A stretch of DNA of 64,000 nucleotides. Origin: a bacterium. GTDB lineage: Bacteria; Patescibacteriota; Minisyncoccia; UBA6257; 02-FULL-45-10c. Below the pieces are notes generated by a model. That model was not told the origin of the DNA and searched no databases. It saw only the letters and a program-made list of their open reading frames with translations. The position numbers and the translations under genes are program-made. Position 1 is the stretch's first letter; every line of letters starts with the position of its first letter. Location: positions 13,238-77,237 of the forward strand of contig JAUSKP010000048.1 in assembly GCA_030646555.1 (NCBI GenBank), written 5' to 3'. Below, one piece after another: positions 53,663 through 63,138 of the stretch.

Positions 53663-54775
53663 TTAGTTGTGTTTAGTTATATTTACTATTATACCCGAAA
53701 TAATCATAAAAACCGCCAGAGATGTGCCTCCATAGCTTATAAATGGCAGCGGCATCCCAGTGAGCGGTATCAGCCCCGATATGGCCCCTATATTTACAAA
53801 TACCTGGATGCCGATGAGAGAAGCAAATCCTACGAGAAGTAATTTAGCAAAATTATCACTACTTCTTTTAGCCAGAATGAATATTCTGGTAATCAAAATT
53901 AAAAAACACAAGATCAAAATGATTGATCCAACGAAACCAAGCTCTTCGGCAATAACGGCAAAAATAGAATCCCCTATTGGCTCAGGCAAATAACGGATCT
54001 TCGTAGTTGATTCACCATAGCCAACACCGAAAATATTTCCGGATCCAACAGCGATAAGAGCCTGATTGCTGTGATAGCTAGCGCTCAGAACATTTTGATC
54101 GGGATTTATAAAACTCATAATCCTTTGCGTTCTATAGCTATCTGGCGTTAAATATAGCATTCCTAAAAAAACTACCACCGCTAAAGCCGCCGCGCTTAAA
54201 ATATATGAGATTTTCGCGCCGCTTACGAAGTAAATAATCGCGGCCGAAGCCATTAAAATAAAAACTATGCTGGTGGCGGGCTGTAATATCAAAAGGACCG
54301 AAACCAGTCCGCAAATAGCTAAAAATGGAACAAATCCTCCCCAAAAACTATCTTTTCTTTTTTCATTGCCGCTCAGCCACGCAGCTATGTAAATAATAAA
54401 AAATATTTTTAAAAATTCCGATGGCTGAAAAACCAAACCAAGATCCAGCCATCTTGATGCGCCGCCGGAAGTGACTCCAAGGGGGGAAAAAACCAAAAAC
54501 AACATTATTATATTTACAATAAAAAGAGGGATTATCAACTTTTTATAACTTTGATAATAAATACCGGAAGCGATAAAAAATCCGATAAGTCCCGGAAGCA
54601 AGCCGTATAAAAGCTGGTGATTCAGATAAAAATAGCTGTTTCCAAATTCCATCTTTGCAATATCCGAAGAAGCGCTTGCAAGCATGACCAAACCAAAAGC
54701 AATTATTATAAAAATAAATACTATTAACAAAAAATCTGGTTTGTGCCTATTGCTGATATTTTTTATTCCAAGCAT
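53663..54775 (-). CDS. ftsW: FtsW/RodA-family glycosyltransferase
   Basis: SEDS polymerase (370 aa, about ten membrane segments) that makes glycan strands from lipid II. G-G-A-S-R-W-L-D-L-G (~105), Q-P-S-E-F-L-K (~118), the catalytic-loop region with G-S-G-N-I-F-G-V-G-Y-G-E-S (~245) and P-L-P-F-I-S-Y-G-G-T-S (~345). FtsW is preferred over RodA because it abuts murG, but sequence alone does not exclude RodA serving PBP2. Confidence 0.9.
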   Translation of the reverse strand: MLGIKNISNRHKPDFLLIVFIFIIIAFGLVMLASASSDIAKMEFGNSYFYLNHQLLYGLLPGLIGFFIASGIYYQSYKKLIIPLFIVNIIMLFLVFSPLGVTSGGASRWLDLGLVFQPSEFLKIFFIIYIAAWLSGNEKRKDSFWGGFVPFLAICGLVSVLLILQPATSIVFILMASAAIIYFVSGAKISYILSAAALAVVVFLGMLYLTPDSYRTQRIMSFINPDQNVLSASYHSNQALIAVGSGNIFGVGYGESTTKIRYLPEPIGDSIFAVIAEELGFVGSIILILCFLILITRIFILAKRSSDNFAKLLLVGFASLIGIQVFVNIGAISGLIPLTGMPLPFISYGGTSLAVFMIISGIIVNITKHN

Positions 54776-54789
54776 ATAAAAAACTTTTA

Positions 54790-56253
54790 TTAAGATTGGT
54801 TCTTGCCATTTATGATCACGTTAGACACCTCGCTTCCCTTTAACAGAACAATGTCGGCAATAAAACCCTCCTTGATAATTCCCCTATTCTTTAAGCCAAA
54901 AATTTGAGCAGGGACGGATGTTATTTTCTTGATCGCGGATTCCATCGGTATTCCCCGGCTTAAAACAATTTCCAGATATTTAGTGAAAGTGGAAAAAGCT
55001 CTTTCCAGCTTCAATTCTTTTTCTTGTTTAAACGGAGATAAACTGGCGCTGTTGCTGCCGATCAATGATCTCGGGTGAGTTAAAAGCGGCAAAAGAAGAT
55101 CGCTGTTCAAACTTTTTGACATCAGCGTCGTTTTCATTTTTGTTGATTCCATAATCTCTAGGGCAACCGAAATAATATCTTTTTCTCTATTCTGTGAAAG
55201 TTCCAACAAGCTCCTTCCGATCAAATATTCCTGTCCTCTTGCGTCGGCCACGACCAATTCCTGTAAATTTGAATGTTTTAATTCTTTGATGATAAGTTTT
55301 CGTTTTCCCGAATCTCTAATATTTTCAAGCATTATTTCCACTCTCTCGCTTTGCGCCCAATATGGCAAATAAGAGTGGATCGGAAAAATTGTCTCCGTGA
55401 ATGGATTAATATCAAAATATACGTTTGAATCAACCAAGCTTTTTTCAATAAGACTCAGAGCTTCGGTAAATATTTTTTCGTAGCCTTTTAACGGCCTGAA
55501 GTGGCTTATTATTGTTTTTACTCCTGTTTCACGCGACAGCATCAATGTCTCTTCTATAGACCGCAAAAGATCATCTCTCTCATCGCGAAGATGGGTTGTA
55601 TACACTTTATCCATTTTACTGACCACTGAAACTATTTTTTTAATCTCACTATAGGGAACAAATTTTGAATCCAAAAAACCAAGTCCGGTAGAAAGACCTA
55701 GCGCGCCATCTTTAAGCGCCTGTTCTAAAATACTAATAAAGACTTTTATTTCGGAATCTGTCAGATCTCTGATCTCTGTGCCCGCCAAATCCCTTCTGAT
55801 GGTGGAGTAGCCAGCTAAAGTTTCGAAATTCAATCCCAGCCCAATCCTTGTCAAAACTTGGCGAAGTTCACGGACAGACATCCAATCCACATTAACCTTG
55901 TCCGCATTGACCCATTGCCCTATTGAAGCCAAAGAACCATACATTAATGGAGCCAGCGAAGCGCCGCATTGCCCGCCGATTATAGAAGTAATTCCCTGGC
56001 CTATAAAATCTTTTTGGCCGGAATTGGTAAAAAGACTCAAATGATGGTCGGAGTCGTTGTTTACATCAATGAATCCGGGAACAGCAAACAAGCCGAGCCC
56101 GTCTATCACTGTTTCCGCTTTTTTCTTAGAAATATTTTTTCCAATAGCAACAATCTTTTCGCCATTGATCAATATATCTCCCAAAAATGGTTTAGCGCCG
56201 CTGCCGTCAACGATTTGAGCTTGTTTTATAAGAAGCATGTCATTTTTGCCCAA
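54790..56253 (-). CDS. D-aminoacylase-like amidohydrolase with altered metal site
   Basis: A 482-487-aa amidohydrolase like N-acyl-D-amino-acid deacylases. Conserved parts: G-G-Q-C-G-A-S (the Cys metal bridge of D-aminoacylases), T-H-L-R-D-E and I-S-H-F-R (metal His), G-I-P-M-E-S-A-I-K-K-I-T-S-V-P-A. The first motif, normally G-F-I-D-x-H-x-H, reads G-F-I-D-V-N-N-D, so both His are replaced. Activity may be changed or lost. The start is TTG at 56253 or ATG at 56238. Its position after ftsW/murG suggests a wall-related substrate (D-amino acids) but this is inference. Confidence 0.82.
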   Translation of the reverse strand: MGKNDMLLIKQAQIVDGSGAKPFLGDILINGEKIVAIGKNISKKKAETVIDGLGLFAVPGFIDVNNDSDHHLSLFTNSGQKDFIGQGITSIIGGQCGASLAPLMYGSLASIGQWVNADKVNVDWMSVRELRQVLTRIGLGLNFETLAGYSTIRRDLAGTEIRDLTDSEIKVFISILEQALKDGALGLSTGLGFLDSKFVPYSEIKKIVSVVSKMDKVYTTHLRDERDDLLRSIEETLMLSRETGVKTIISHFRPLKGYEKIFTEALSLIEKSLVDSNVYFDINPFTETIFPIHSYLPYWAQSERVEIMLENIRDSGKRKLIIKELKHSNLQELVVADARGQEYLIGRSLLELSQNREKDIISVALEIMESTKMKTTLMSKSLNSDLLLPLLTHPRSLIGSNSASLSPFKQEKELKLERAFSTFTKYLEIVLSRGIPMESAIKKITSVPAQIFGLKNRGIIKEGFIADIVLLKGSEVSNVIINGKNQS

Positions 56254-56394
56254 GAGGACAAGTTAATTAACGCAGCCCGATTGGCTGCAAAAGTGAACAC
56301 CCGCCTAAGTTTTTGCCCTGCAAAAATTTTGGCGGGTAAAATAGTTTATTTTCATAAACTTATTTTAATTATATCATTTTTAACGATATTATTT

Positions 56395-56421
56395 AAAAAC
56401 CCCCGCATTGCGGGGATTTTT
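56395..56421 (-). terminator. Terminator of the T4SS-like ATPase gene
   Basis: AAATCCCCGC/GCGGGGgtttt-type stem directly after the stop on the minus strand, followed by T-run. Confidence 0.85.
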
Positions 56422-58758
56422 CTAGATCTTGTCTCTTTCTATGCCATACTTTAAACGCGAAAGATTTTTTATGATTTCTTTATTTTCTAAATCCCCTTTT
56501 TGCGGCGAAATAATTTTAAGATTAAATGGTTTTGATGTTTGTCCGTCTATTAAAATTTTCGCGTAGGCATTGTAATTATCTATATTGATAAGATCATTCT
56601 TGGTAAATGTCGGAGTGAATTGTTTTTCCAGAAATTCGGCGTCATCGGGGCCGACCCTGAAAGCAATTATGGATCCGACGTTTCCAAAAACAGCATCGCG
56701 GATCTTTTCCTGTATTTGAGAAATAAATTGATGGCCTATGATCAAACTCAATCTGTATTTCCTGGCCTCGGACAAAATGGTGGCAATAGAATCGGTGGTA
56801 AAATTCTGGAATTCATCTATATATAAATTAAAATCTCTTCTTTTTTCCATCGGCATATCGGCGCGGCCAAGAGCCGCCATCAGAATCTTGCCGACCACAA
56901 TCATACCCAAAAGATTAGCGTTTAGTTCCCCTATTTTTCCCTTGGACATATTAACCAAAAGGATTTTTCCGTTATCCATCAGCTCTCTGAAATTAAGCGT
57001 TGATCTCGGCTGGGTAATGATCGGCCTCAAATAATCGTTGGCAATGAAATTGTTGAACTTGGAAGTGATGTACGGGGTCATATTTTGCAGCGATGCTTCT
57101 CCCCCGACCATTATCGCTTCTTTTTCCCAGAAATCTTTTACAACCGGATTTTGGCAAGTTGCCAATTTTTTAGCTCTGAATTCAGAATCAGTAAAGACTT
57201 TCGGAACCTCTAAGAATGTAGGCGGTTCATTGGCGGCATCGTCCATAAGCAGTAATAAAGCGTTTCTCATATACTGCTCAAACATCGGGCCCATTGTTTC
57301 AGCGGAAAAAAGTTTATTAAAAATACTTTGAATTTCATTGACTATAAATGTTTTTTCTTCCGGACGCGCCAGATCGTATTCAAGCATATTCAAACCGATC
57401 GGCCTTAATATATCCGATGGATCAAAAACGATGACATCGTTGTGCCTGTTTTCCGGGATCAAAGACAAAACATCGTCTATCAGATCACCGTGCGGATCAA
57501 TAATAGCCACGCCTTTGCCGTTTTCAATATCGCTTACAGCCATATTTTTTATAAGCGTAGATTTTCCGGTTCCGGTCTGACCGACGGTATAAATATGCCT
57601 ACGCCTGTCATCTTCCTTCATATAAACAAGCTTTTCTTCCTTTCTAAAGACGCTCTTGCCTATCAAAACCCCATCTTTAGACAAATTAGACGGCGGAGCC
57701 ACTTCTCTGAATTTAAGCCATTTTATCCTTGGAATTTCAGTGGTGGATGTCGGCAAATGGAAAAGACTTATCAGCTCATCGGTCCCAAGTGTCATGGTCT
57801 GGCTATTATCAAATTCTCTGAAAATAAACTTATAAATAAAATCACTTTGATTGCGCGGCTTGTTAAGCTTGAGCTCATTTCTTAAGGGGGCGCTAAACTG
57901 ATCAAACGATCCGGAAAGACTATCTAGCATTTCCTCAGCTCTAAATTGGCTTGGCGCCGAAACAACCAATCTAACATTGACCAGAAAAACTTGCTTAGAC
58001 AATTTCTTCTCAATAGCTTTTATGGTGTCCTCATCAATTACCATTTTTTCAGCCTGGTCTTTCTTATCTTTTTCCGGATTTAAAGCGCGCTTGATATCTT
58101 TAAAGGATATAAACGGACTCTCTACTTTTATAGCCTCGTCAAATGGCTTGCCTTTTTTCAGTTTTTCCAAAACTCTCAATGCATTTTTCTTTAATACTGA
58201 CGAAGCGGGCTTGATCATAAACTGCAAAGCGGCGCCCTCGCCAAGCGCTTCTATTTTTGAAAGATTGCTTAAGATCGGCAAAAAAGTGTCCATTTGCGCC
58301 TCTTCAAATGTCCTGATTGGCAACACCACATTGTTTTTTTGTTTCAAAAATAATCCGGAAGAAACTCCTTGGCCATTAAAAATATTATAGTCATCCACCT
58401 CCTCAATCTGCGCGTCCGGCCATAAGCCTTGAACTTGCCTCATTGTAAATTGTATTGAGTCTCCGGGCACTGAAACATAAAATACAATTTCCTCGCCGAT
58501 ATAGCTTACAGCCACTTCAAAAGAAAATTGCGATTTCAAATTTGCCAAAATACTGATCAGCTGTCCGGACAAATTAACTTCTTTGATCCACGCGTCTTTT
58601 TCGGTCTGATCGGATTTCTTGACCAGCCTTATTGATAAAACTTTAAGTTTCAACGCGTCCAAAAAATACTTATGCTTTATTTTTTTAAAAAAAATAAAAG
58701 AGAGTATTCCTCCGGCGATTACTATAAAAGCGGCAAAACTTATTACAAGTGGATCCAT
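56422..58758 (-). CDS. Membrane-anchored T4SS/TraD-like ATPase
   Basis: A 778-aa protein: one membrane segment (~5-24), a large N-terminal domain (~40-340), and a VirD4/TraG-like or DUF87 ATPase. Walker A G-Q-T-G-T-G-K-S-T (~393) and Walker B L-Y-I-D-E-F-Q-N-F (~655), with I-I-D-P-H-G-D-L-I-D (~420) and Q-F-I-S-Q-I (~690). This class moves DNA or protein through type IV secretion systems. No relaxase, VirB4 or pilus-channel genes are in the window, so the substrate is unknown. It is the second gene after the 137-aa protein. Confidence 0.88.
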   Translation of the reverse strand: MDPLVISFAAFIVIAGGILSFIFFKKIKHKYFLDALKLKVLSIRLVKKSDQTEKDAWIKEVNLSGQLISILANLKSQFSFEVAVSYIGEEIVFYVSVPGDSIQFTMRQVQGLWPDAQIEEVDDYNIFNGQGVSSGLFLKQKNNVVLPIRTFEEAQMDTFLPILSNLSKIEALGEGAALQFMIKPASSVLKKNALRVLEKLKKGKPFDEAIKVESPFISFKDIKRALNPEKDKKDQAEKMVIDEDTIKAIEKKLSKQVFLVNVRLVVSAPSQFRAEEMLDSLSGSFDQFSAPLRNELKLNKPRNQSDFIYKFIFREFDNSQTMTLGTDELISLFHLPTSTTEIPRIKWLKFREVAPPSNLSKDGVLIGKSVFRKEEKLVYMKEDDRRRHIYTVGQTGTGKSTLIKNMAVSDIENGKGVAIIDPHGDLIDDVLSLIPENRHNDVIVFDPSDILRPIGLNMLEYDLARPEEKTFIVNEIQSIFNKLFSAETMGPMFEQYMRNALLLLMDDAANEPPTFLEVPKVFTDSEFRAKKLATCQNPVVKDFWEKEAIMVGGEASLQNMTPYITSKFNNFIANDYLRPIITQPRSTLNFRELMDNGKILLVNMSKGKIGELNANLLGMIVVGKILMAALGRADMPMEKRRDFNLYIDEFQNFTTDSIATILSEARKYRLSLIIGHQFISQIQEKIRDAVFGNVGSIIAFRVGPDDAEFLEKQFTPTFTKNDLINIDNYNAYAKILIDGQTSKPFNLKIISPQKGDLENKEIIKNLSRLKYGIERDKI

Positions 58759-58760
58759 AT

Positions 58761-59165
58761 CTAATTTAATAATCCCCTCCTTTTTAATTCTTCATACAAT
58801 TTAGAAGTAAGGGCGTCATGAAAAGCGTCTAAAATAAAAGGTCCCGCCTTGTTCGCTTCTTTCGCCGACGCCTCAATACCTTTTGAAAAAGCCAAACCGA
58901 TCAGACCTTCCACTTTATTTTTCACCTGGCTAGATTCAGTAATCAAATAATCCGGAAGCGAATCCGACTCCTGCAAAACCGAACTTCCCGCCTGGCTTTT
59001 TTGCGAAGGCGAAATTTGAGATTGATTAAGACGCAACTTTAAAAGATCCTTAACATGGGTCTCTTGTATGCTTTCAATTTTATTTTTTACTTGATGTTCC
59101 TTGACCTCCTTGGAAAAATCTTGGATATCTTTTTCAAACGGAACGCTCTCAAAATTTGTATTCAT
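58761..59165 (-). CDS. Hypothetical 134-aa protein linked to the T4SS-like ATPase
   Basis: Hydrophilic helical protein, begins MNTNFESVPFEKDIQDFSKE; a Q/S-rich middle (SQISPSQKSQAGSS) and a C-terminal helical part (GPFILDAFHDALTSKLYEEL). The next stop-start gap to the ATPase is two bases, so it likely works with it. An in-frame ATG at 59174 would add MCG; both starts lie in the second inverted-repeat element. Confidence 0.75.
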   Translation of the reverse strand: MNTNFESVPFEKDIQDFSKEVKEHQVKNKIESIQETHVKDLLKLRLNQSQISPSQKSQAGSSVLQESDSLPDYLITESSQVKNKVEGLIGLAFSKGIEASAKEANKAGPFILDAFHDALTSKLYEELKRRGLLN

Positions 59166-59272
59166 CCCACACATAACAAAAATTTTATTTTATTCAATTT
59201 TTGTTTTTTAATTCGATAACAGATTAACTTAGTAAAAATTTTACCCAGACATAAGGTTGTTATGTGTGGGAT
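59164..59272. repeat. Inverted-repeat element covering start codons, copy 2
   Basis: Perfect 16-bp arms (ATCCCACACATAACAA at 59164-59179, reverse complement at 59257-59272) enclose 77 A+T-rich bases. The left arm holds the minus-strand starts (59174, 59165); the right arm lies just upstream of the plus-strand GT39 gene. Same arm sequence as 8723-8856 apart from one C/T change. Confidence 0.85.
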
Positions 59273-59284
59273 TCATCATTATAT

Positions 59285-59290
59285 TATAAT
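59285..59290 (+). promoter_or_regulatory. -10 box for the GT39-like gene
   Basis: TATAAT six bases (ATAGAT) before ATG 59297, which decides this start over an in-frame GTG at 59264. Confidence 0.65.
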
Positions 59291-59296
59291 ATAGAT

Positions 59297-60802
59297 ATGC
59301 TCAGAAAAATCTCCAAACAAACTTATTTACTGTTAATAATACTAATTATAGCCTCGTTCTTCAGGCTTTACAATTTAAGCGGAACGAATAGCGCTCCTCC
59401 CGGGCTTTATCCAGACGAAGCTATCAATGGCAATAATGCATCAGAAGCTTTAAATACTGGCGAATTTAAGGTGTTTTACCCGGAAAATAACGGCCGTGAA
59501 GGCTTATTTATAAACATCCAAGCTGTATCCATAAAGATTTTCGGAAATACACCTTTGGCGTTAAGATTGCCAAGCGCTATCATCGGCATTTTAACCGTTT
59601 TGGGTATTTATTTATTCTGCGCCGCATTATTCAATAATGCCTCAATCGGCCTCTTATCCGCATTTTTTACGGCAATTTCTTTTTGGCATATCAATTTTTC
59701 CCGCATAGGATTCCGGGCAATAATGGCGCCGTTTTTCCTGGTTTGGGCGCTTTATCTTTTAATATCGGCAATTAAAAGGAACGATACCGTAAATAAGTCT
59801 CTTAACGCCGATCATCCATCCTGGCTTTTGGCGGCTTTTGGCGGATTGGCCTATGGCGCGGGTTTTTATACATATATCGCCTATCGGGCTACTCCATTAT
59901 TGATTTTAATTATCTTTTTAGTTTATTGGTTTAAAAATAATCGCAGACAAGAAGTCTTGGAGGTTTTCAGAATATTCGCGCTTTTTACTTTTATCGCCAT
60001 TTTGCCGCTTGCCGCTTATTTCGTACAAAACCCGCAAGACTTTATCGGACACGCCTCACAGCTTTCCATTTCTAATTCCGCCTCTCCGCTAAAAGACCTG
60101 GGCGGAAATATTTTAAAAACAGCCGGAATGTTCAATTTTTCAGGAGACACAAACTGGCGCCATAATTTTTCCGGCAAGCCGGAACTTTATTGGCCGGTAG
60201 GAATTACTTTTCTTTTTGGAATTTTTTACGGACTTAAAAATTTATTGCAAAAAACCAACCGGGAATTTATTTTATTATTTTCATGGATCATAATTGCCGC
60301 TATACCGGTTGTGATTTCTAATGAAGGAATGCCCCACGCTCTCAGATCCATCCTGATGATCCCGCCGGTTTTTATTCTGGCAGGCGCGGGAGCTTTCAAA
60401 ATGTATGAGCTCTTAATAAATAAAATCCCCGGTTTTTATCATAGACACGACAAGCTTGTAAAAAATGCTTTCATTTTAATCTGCGCTTTATTAATTACTC
60501 AAGCTTATAATTACTATTTTGTTCAATGGGGTAACAATCCTAACGTAGAATACGGCTTCAGGCAAAGCTACGTTGATATAGGTGAAATGCTTAATACCCT
60601 GCCCAAAGAAACAATGAAATATGTTGTTGTAGAAAAAAGCGACGTAATGGTCCGCGGCATACCAATGCCGGCGCAAACCGTAATGTTTATCACCGATACT
60701 TTTACTATCAAAAAACAAGCAGAAAAGAATATCCACTATCTCCTGCCAGGCCAAGAAAAAGATAGATCCGAAAACAACGCGCTTTTCTTTTATCTGAAAT
60801 AA
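59297..60802 (+). CDS. GT39-like polyprenol-linked glycosyltransferase
   Basis: Polytopic membrane protein of ~501 aa of the ArnT/PMT (GT-C) group. The first loop carries the acidic motif Y-P-D-E-A-I-N-G (~30). About eleven to twelve membrane segments follow (for example LRLPSAIIGILTVLGIYLF) and then a soluble C-terminal part. It transfers a sugar from a polyprenyl phosphate to lipid or protein outside the membrane; acceptor unknown. Confidence 0.87.
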   Translation: MLRKISKQTYLLLIILIIASFFRLYNLSGTNSAPPGLYPDEAINGNNASEALNTGEFKVFYPENNGREGLFINIQAVSIKIFGNTPLALRLPSAIIGILTVLGIYLFCAALFNNASIGLLSAFFTAISFWHINFSRIGFRAIMAPFFLVWALYLLISAIKRNDTVNKSLNADHPSWLLAAFGGLAYGAGFYTYIAYRATPLLILIIFLVYWFKNNRRQEVLEVFRIFALFTFIAILPLAAYFVQNPQDFIGHASQLSISNSASPLKDLGGNILKTAGMFNFSGDTNWRHNFSGKPELYWPVGITFLFGIFYGLKNLLQKTNREFILLFSWIIIAAIPVVISNEGMPHALRSILMIPPVFILAGAGAFKMYELLINKIPGFYHRHDKLVKNAFILICALLITQAYNYYFVQWGNNPNVEYGFRQSYVDIGEMLNTLPKETMKYVVVEKSDVMVRGIPMPAQTVMFITDTFTIKKQAEKNIHYLLPGQEKDRSENNALFFYLK

Positions 60803-60808
60803 AAATCC

Positions 60809-60874
60809 GTCATTGCGAGCAAAGCGAAACAGTCTAATCAAGAGATTGCCACGTCGCAAACTCCTCGCAATGAC
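60809..60874. repeat. TCATTGCGAGC..CTCGCAATGAC palindrome
   Basis: Lies between the convergent GT39-like and FAD protein genes. Confidence 0.9.
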
Positions 60875-60887
60875 AAAAGAACAACAA

Positions 60888-62210
60888 CTAAATACTATCC
60901 CCCGCCACAAACCCAGTCGTCCAGCAAAGCTGAAGACTATATCCGCCTGACGGACGATTTATATTCAGCGCATCACCTACTATAAATAATTGCGGCAATA
61001 TCCGCGACTGCATTGTTTTAAAATTTACTTCTTCAAGCGGAACGCCGCCCGAAGATACAATTGCCATATCTGTTCCCATTAATTCTTTTACATTCATTGA
61101 AATCTCTTTCATGCACCTCACAATCTTCATTCTATTTTCGTGATTCAGGCTGTGATTTGATATTTCACCATCAATGCTGGTCAATTTAAGTATTATTGGA
61201 ACAAGGGTTAATGGAATTAGTGCATTTAAAGTATTTTTTATTTTTTTATTGCTTTCAGCCACGAGGATCTTTTGAAGATTATTTTTTAACGTACCAAGAT
61301 CAAGTTTCGGGAATAAATCCAATTTAATTACCACTTCCCCGCTATACAACAATTCTCCGACATCTTTGCTCATATTTAATACCGTTGGCCCGCTGATCCC
61401 AAAATGCGTAAACAATATTTTTTCCCGATGAAATCGAGGATCCTCGACATAGTCGGGACCTTTTTGAATAAATTCTTTTTTGCCGTCCAAATATGTCGTA
61501 AGTTTTATATCGTTCAAGGTCAGTCCCGATAGTTCTTTAATCCATTTATCTTTAACCGCAATCGGAACAAGTGAAGCATCGGTTTTAACTATCTTATGTC
61601 CTAATTTTTTAAGCCAAGTAAATCCATCTCCCGTTGATCCTGTTTCAGGATGTGAAACGCCTCCCGTGGCAACAACGCACGATCTGGCAGCAAATACTTC
61701 CTTGTTTTTGAGTTGAACAGCAAAAAGATCATTTTCTTTGTTGAAAGTTATGTTCACAACATCCGCATTTGTTTTTATTTGTGCCCCACTCCCTTTGCCC
61801 GCCATAGCTTTAGCGTCGGCGGGTGCTTTCATATATTTCACCATCACATCCAAAACAGTCTGCGCCCTGTCTGAAACGGGGAAAACTCTTCCTTCCGCTT
61901 CTTCTTTTGTTTTCATTCCCCGAGTATTAAAAAATTCTATGGTTTTTGCCACGTCAAATTGCGAAAATGCAGACATCAAAAATTGATCACTTCCTTTATA
62001 GCTCAAAGCTAATTCTCGTATATTTTGCTTATTATTTGTGAAATTGCATCGCCCTCCGCCGGTCAAAAGCAATTTCTTGCCAAGCGTTGTATTTTTTTCC
62101 AATAACAAAACAGAGTGGCCTTTTTCCGCCGCTCTTCCCGCCGCCATCATTCCTGCGGGTCCTCCGCCAATAATAACTACGTCCCAAATATCGATTTTAT
62201 TGGTTTTCAT
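60888..62210 (-). CDS. BaiN/HI0933-family FAD oxidoreductase with translated repeats
   Basis: A 440-aa flavoprotein: Rossmann FAD site I-I-G-G-G-P-A-G-M-M-A-A-G-R-A (~13), G-K-K-L-L-L-T-G-G-G-R-C-N-F-T-N (~43), C-terminal G-D-A-L-N-I-N-R-P-S-G-G-Y-S-L-Q (~415). Relatives are called aminoacetone oxidase-like or BaiN; the substrate is unknown. Two palindromic repeats are in frame: ~130-138 (DAKAMAGKG) and ~251-262 (GPDYVEDPRFHR). The start overlaps the end of the protease gene by 14 bases. Confidence 0.9.
   Translation of the reverse strand: MKTNKIDIWDVVIIGGGPAGMMAAGRAAEKGHSVLLLEKNTTLGKKLLLTGGGRCNFTNNKQNIRELALSYKGSDQFLMSAFSQFDVAKTIEFFNTRGMKTKEEAEGRVFPVSDRAQTVLDVMVKYMKAPADAKAMAGKGSGAQIKTNADVVNITFNKENDLFAVQLKNKEVFAARSCVVATGGVSHPETGSTGDGFTWLKKLGHKIVKTDASLVPIAVKDKWIKELSGLTLNDIKLTTYLDGKKEFIQKGPDYVEDPRFHREKILFTHFGISGPTVLNMSKDVGELLYSGEVVIKLDLFPKLDLGTLKNNLQKILVAESNKKIKNTLNALIPLTLVPIILKLTSIDGEISNHSLNHENRMKIVRCMKEISMNVKELMGTDMAIVSSGGVPLEEVNFKTMQSRILPQLFIVGDALNINRPSGGYSLQLCWTTGFVAGDSI
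61424..61458. repeat. CGAGGATCCTCGA repeat inside the FAD protein gene
   Basis: CCCGATGAAATCGAGGATCC..AGTCGGGA; the same palindrome core (AATCGAGGATCCTCGA) is in the GT4 gene at 17447-17462. Confidence 0.9.
61798..61823. repeat. CCCGCCATAGCTTTAGCGTCGG repeat inside the FAD protein gene
   Basis: Same family as the RNase P P3 insert, read in frame. Confidence 0.85.
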
Positions 62211-63135
62211 TATTTAAGTACGCTTCAACTTCACTACCAAAATCATGAACTAGGTTCATAGAAATTATGACGCCCAAACTCTCAGATTCGTCAGAACTTA
62301 CCATTGAAGGTACGCCCAACATGCATCCATATCTATCAATTGCCAAACCACCAGAATTACCATGACTAATTTTTGCCGATGTAACGATTAAGTCATCACC
62401 GGGAAAACTACTAACAACTCCATCCGTGATTGTAAGTGAATATCCTCCACTAATTGCTGGGTATCCAAAAATACGAACTGGTTCACCCAATTGAATATCC
62501 ACACTATTGCATCGGGTAGTATCATCAAAACTTGGAAATTTAGTAGGATAGACACCCCCGTACTCACCTGTTTCTTCATCATAATAAGCAGAATATATCT
62601 GCATAAATGCCAAATCGTATTTATCACTGACATCCGGAAGTACAATTGGATGTGCCCAATACATTTCTCTAGCTTGCCCCGTTACTGGATCAGGTAATAC
62701 TACCAAGCAGCCAGTTTCGTCTACGTGTAAATTTGTATCATCCTGAGGGATAATATGTGAATTAGTAAGAATTATTCCGTCTTCGGTAATTATCGTGCCG
62801 GAACCGCCACTTGATTCCTCTTCTGATACGGTACTTGGACAGAGAATATTTACTACTGAGGCCGCAATTTCATTTTGATCGTACGAAATGGACTGTGAAT
62901 TTGAATAATTTGAAGAGGTATTTGTATTTGAAAATTCATCATAAATTACAAGTGCGCTTATAAAAATTACAATGCCCAAACTAATTAAAAGAAATTTATG
63001 GTTATCTTTGAACCAATCAAGGGATTTTTCCTTTAAAATTGCAATTCTCTCAAATTTAATTTCTTCTCCGCAATTTTTACAAAATTTTTTTCCAATTCCA
63101 ATATTTATTTTTTGACCACAATTTTTACAAAACAT
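62197..63135 (-). CDS. Zinc-ribbon, membrane-anchored trypsin-like protease
   Basis: A 312-aa protein: N-terminal zinc ribbon (C3, C6, C19, C22), one membrane segment (~48-65) and an outside trypsin-fold domain with the triad visible as T-N-S-H-I (His), Y-D-L-A-F-M (Asp) and S-H-G-N-S-G-G (Ser). No PDZ domain follows, unlike HtrA/DegP. The zinc ribbon would be cytoplasmic and the protease outside, which suggests signal or quality-control coupling. It is in a unit with the zinc-ribbon protein upstream and the FAD protein downstream. Confidence 0.87.
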   Translation of the reverse strand: MFCKNCGQKINIGIGKKFCKNCGEEIKFERIAILKEKSLDWFKDNHKFLLISLGIVIFISALVIYDEFSNTNTSSNYSNSQSISYDQNEIAASVVNILCPSTVSEEESSGGSGTIITEDGIILTNSHIIPQDDTNLHVDETGCLVVLPDPVTGQAREMYWAHPIVLPDVSDKYDLAFMQIYSAYYDEETGEYGGVYPTKFPSFDDTTRCNSVDIQLGEPVRIFGYPAISGGYSLTITDGVVSSFPGDDLIVTSAKISHGNSGGLAIDRYGCMLGVPSMVSSDESESLGVIISMNLVHDFGSEVEAYLNNENQ

Positions 63136-63138
63136 ATT

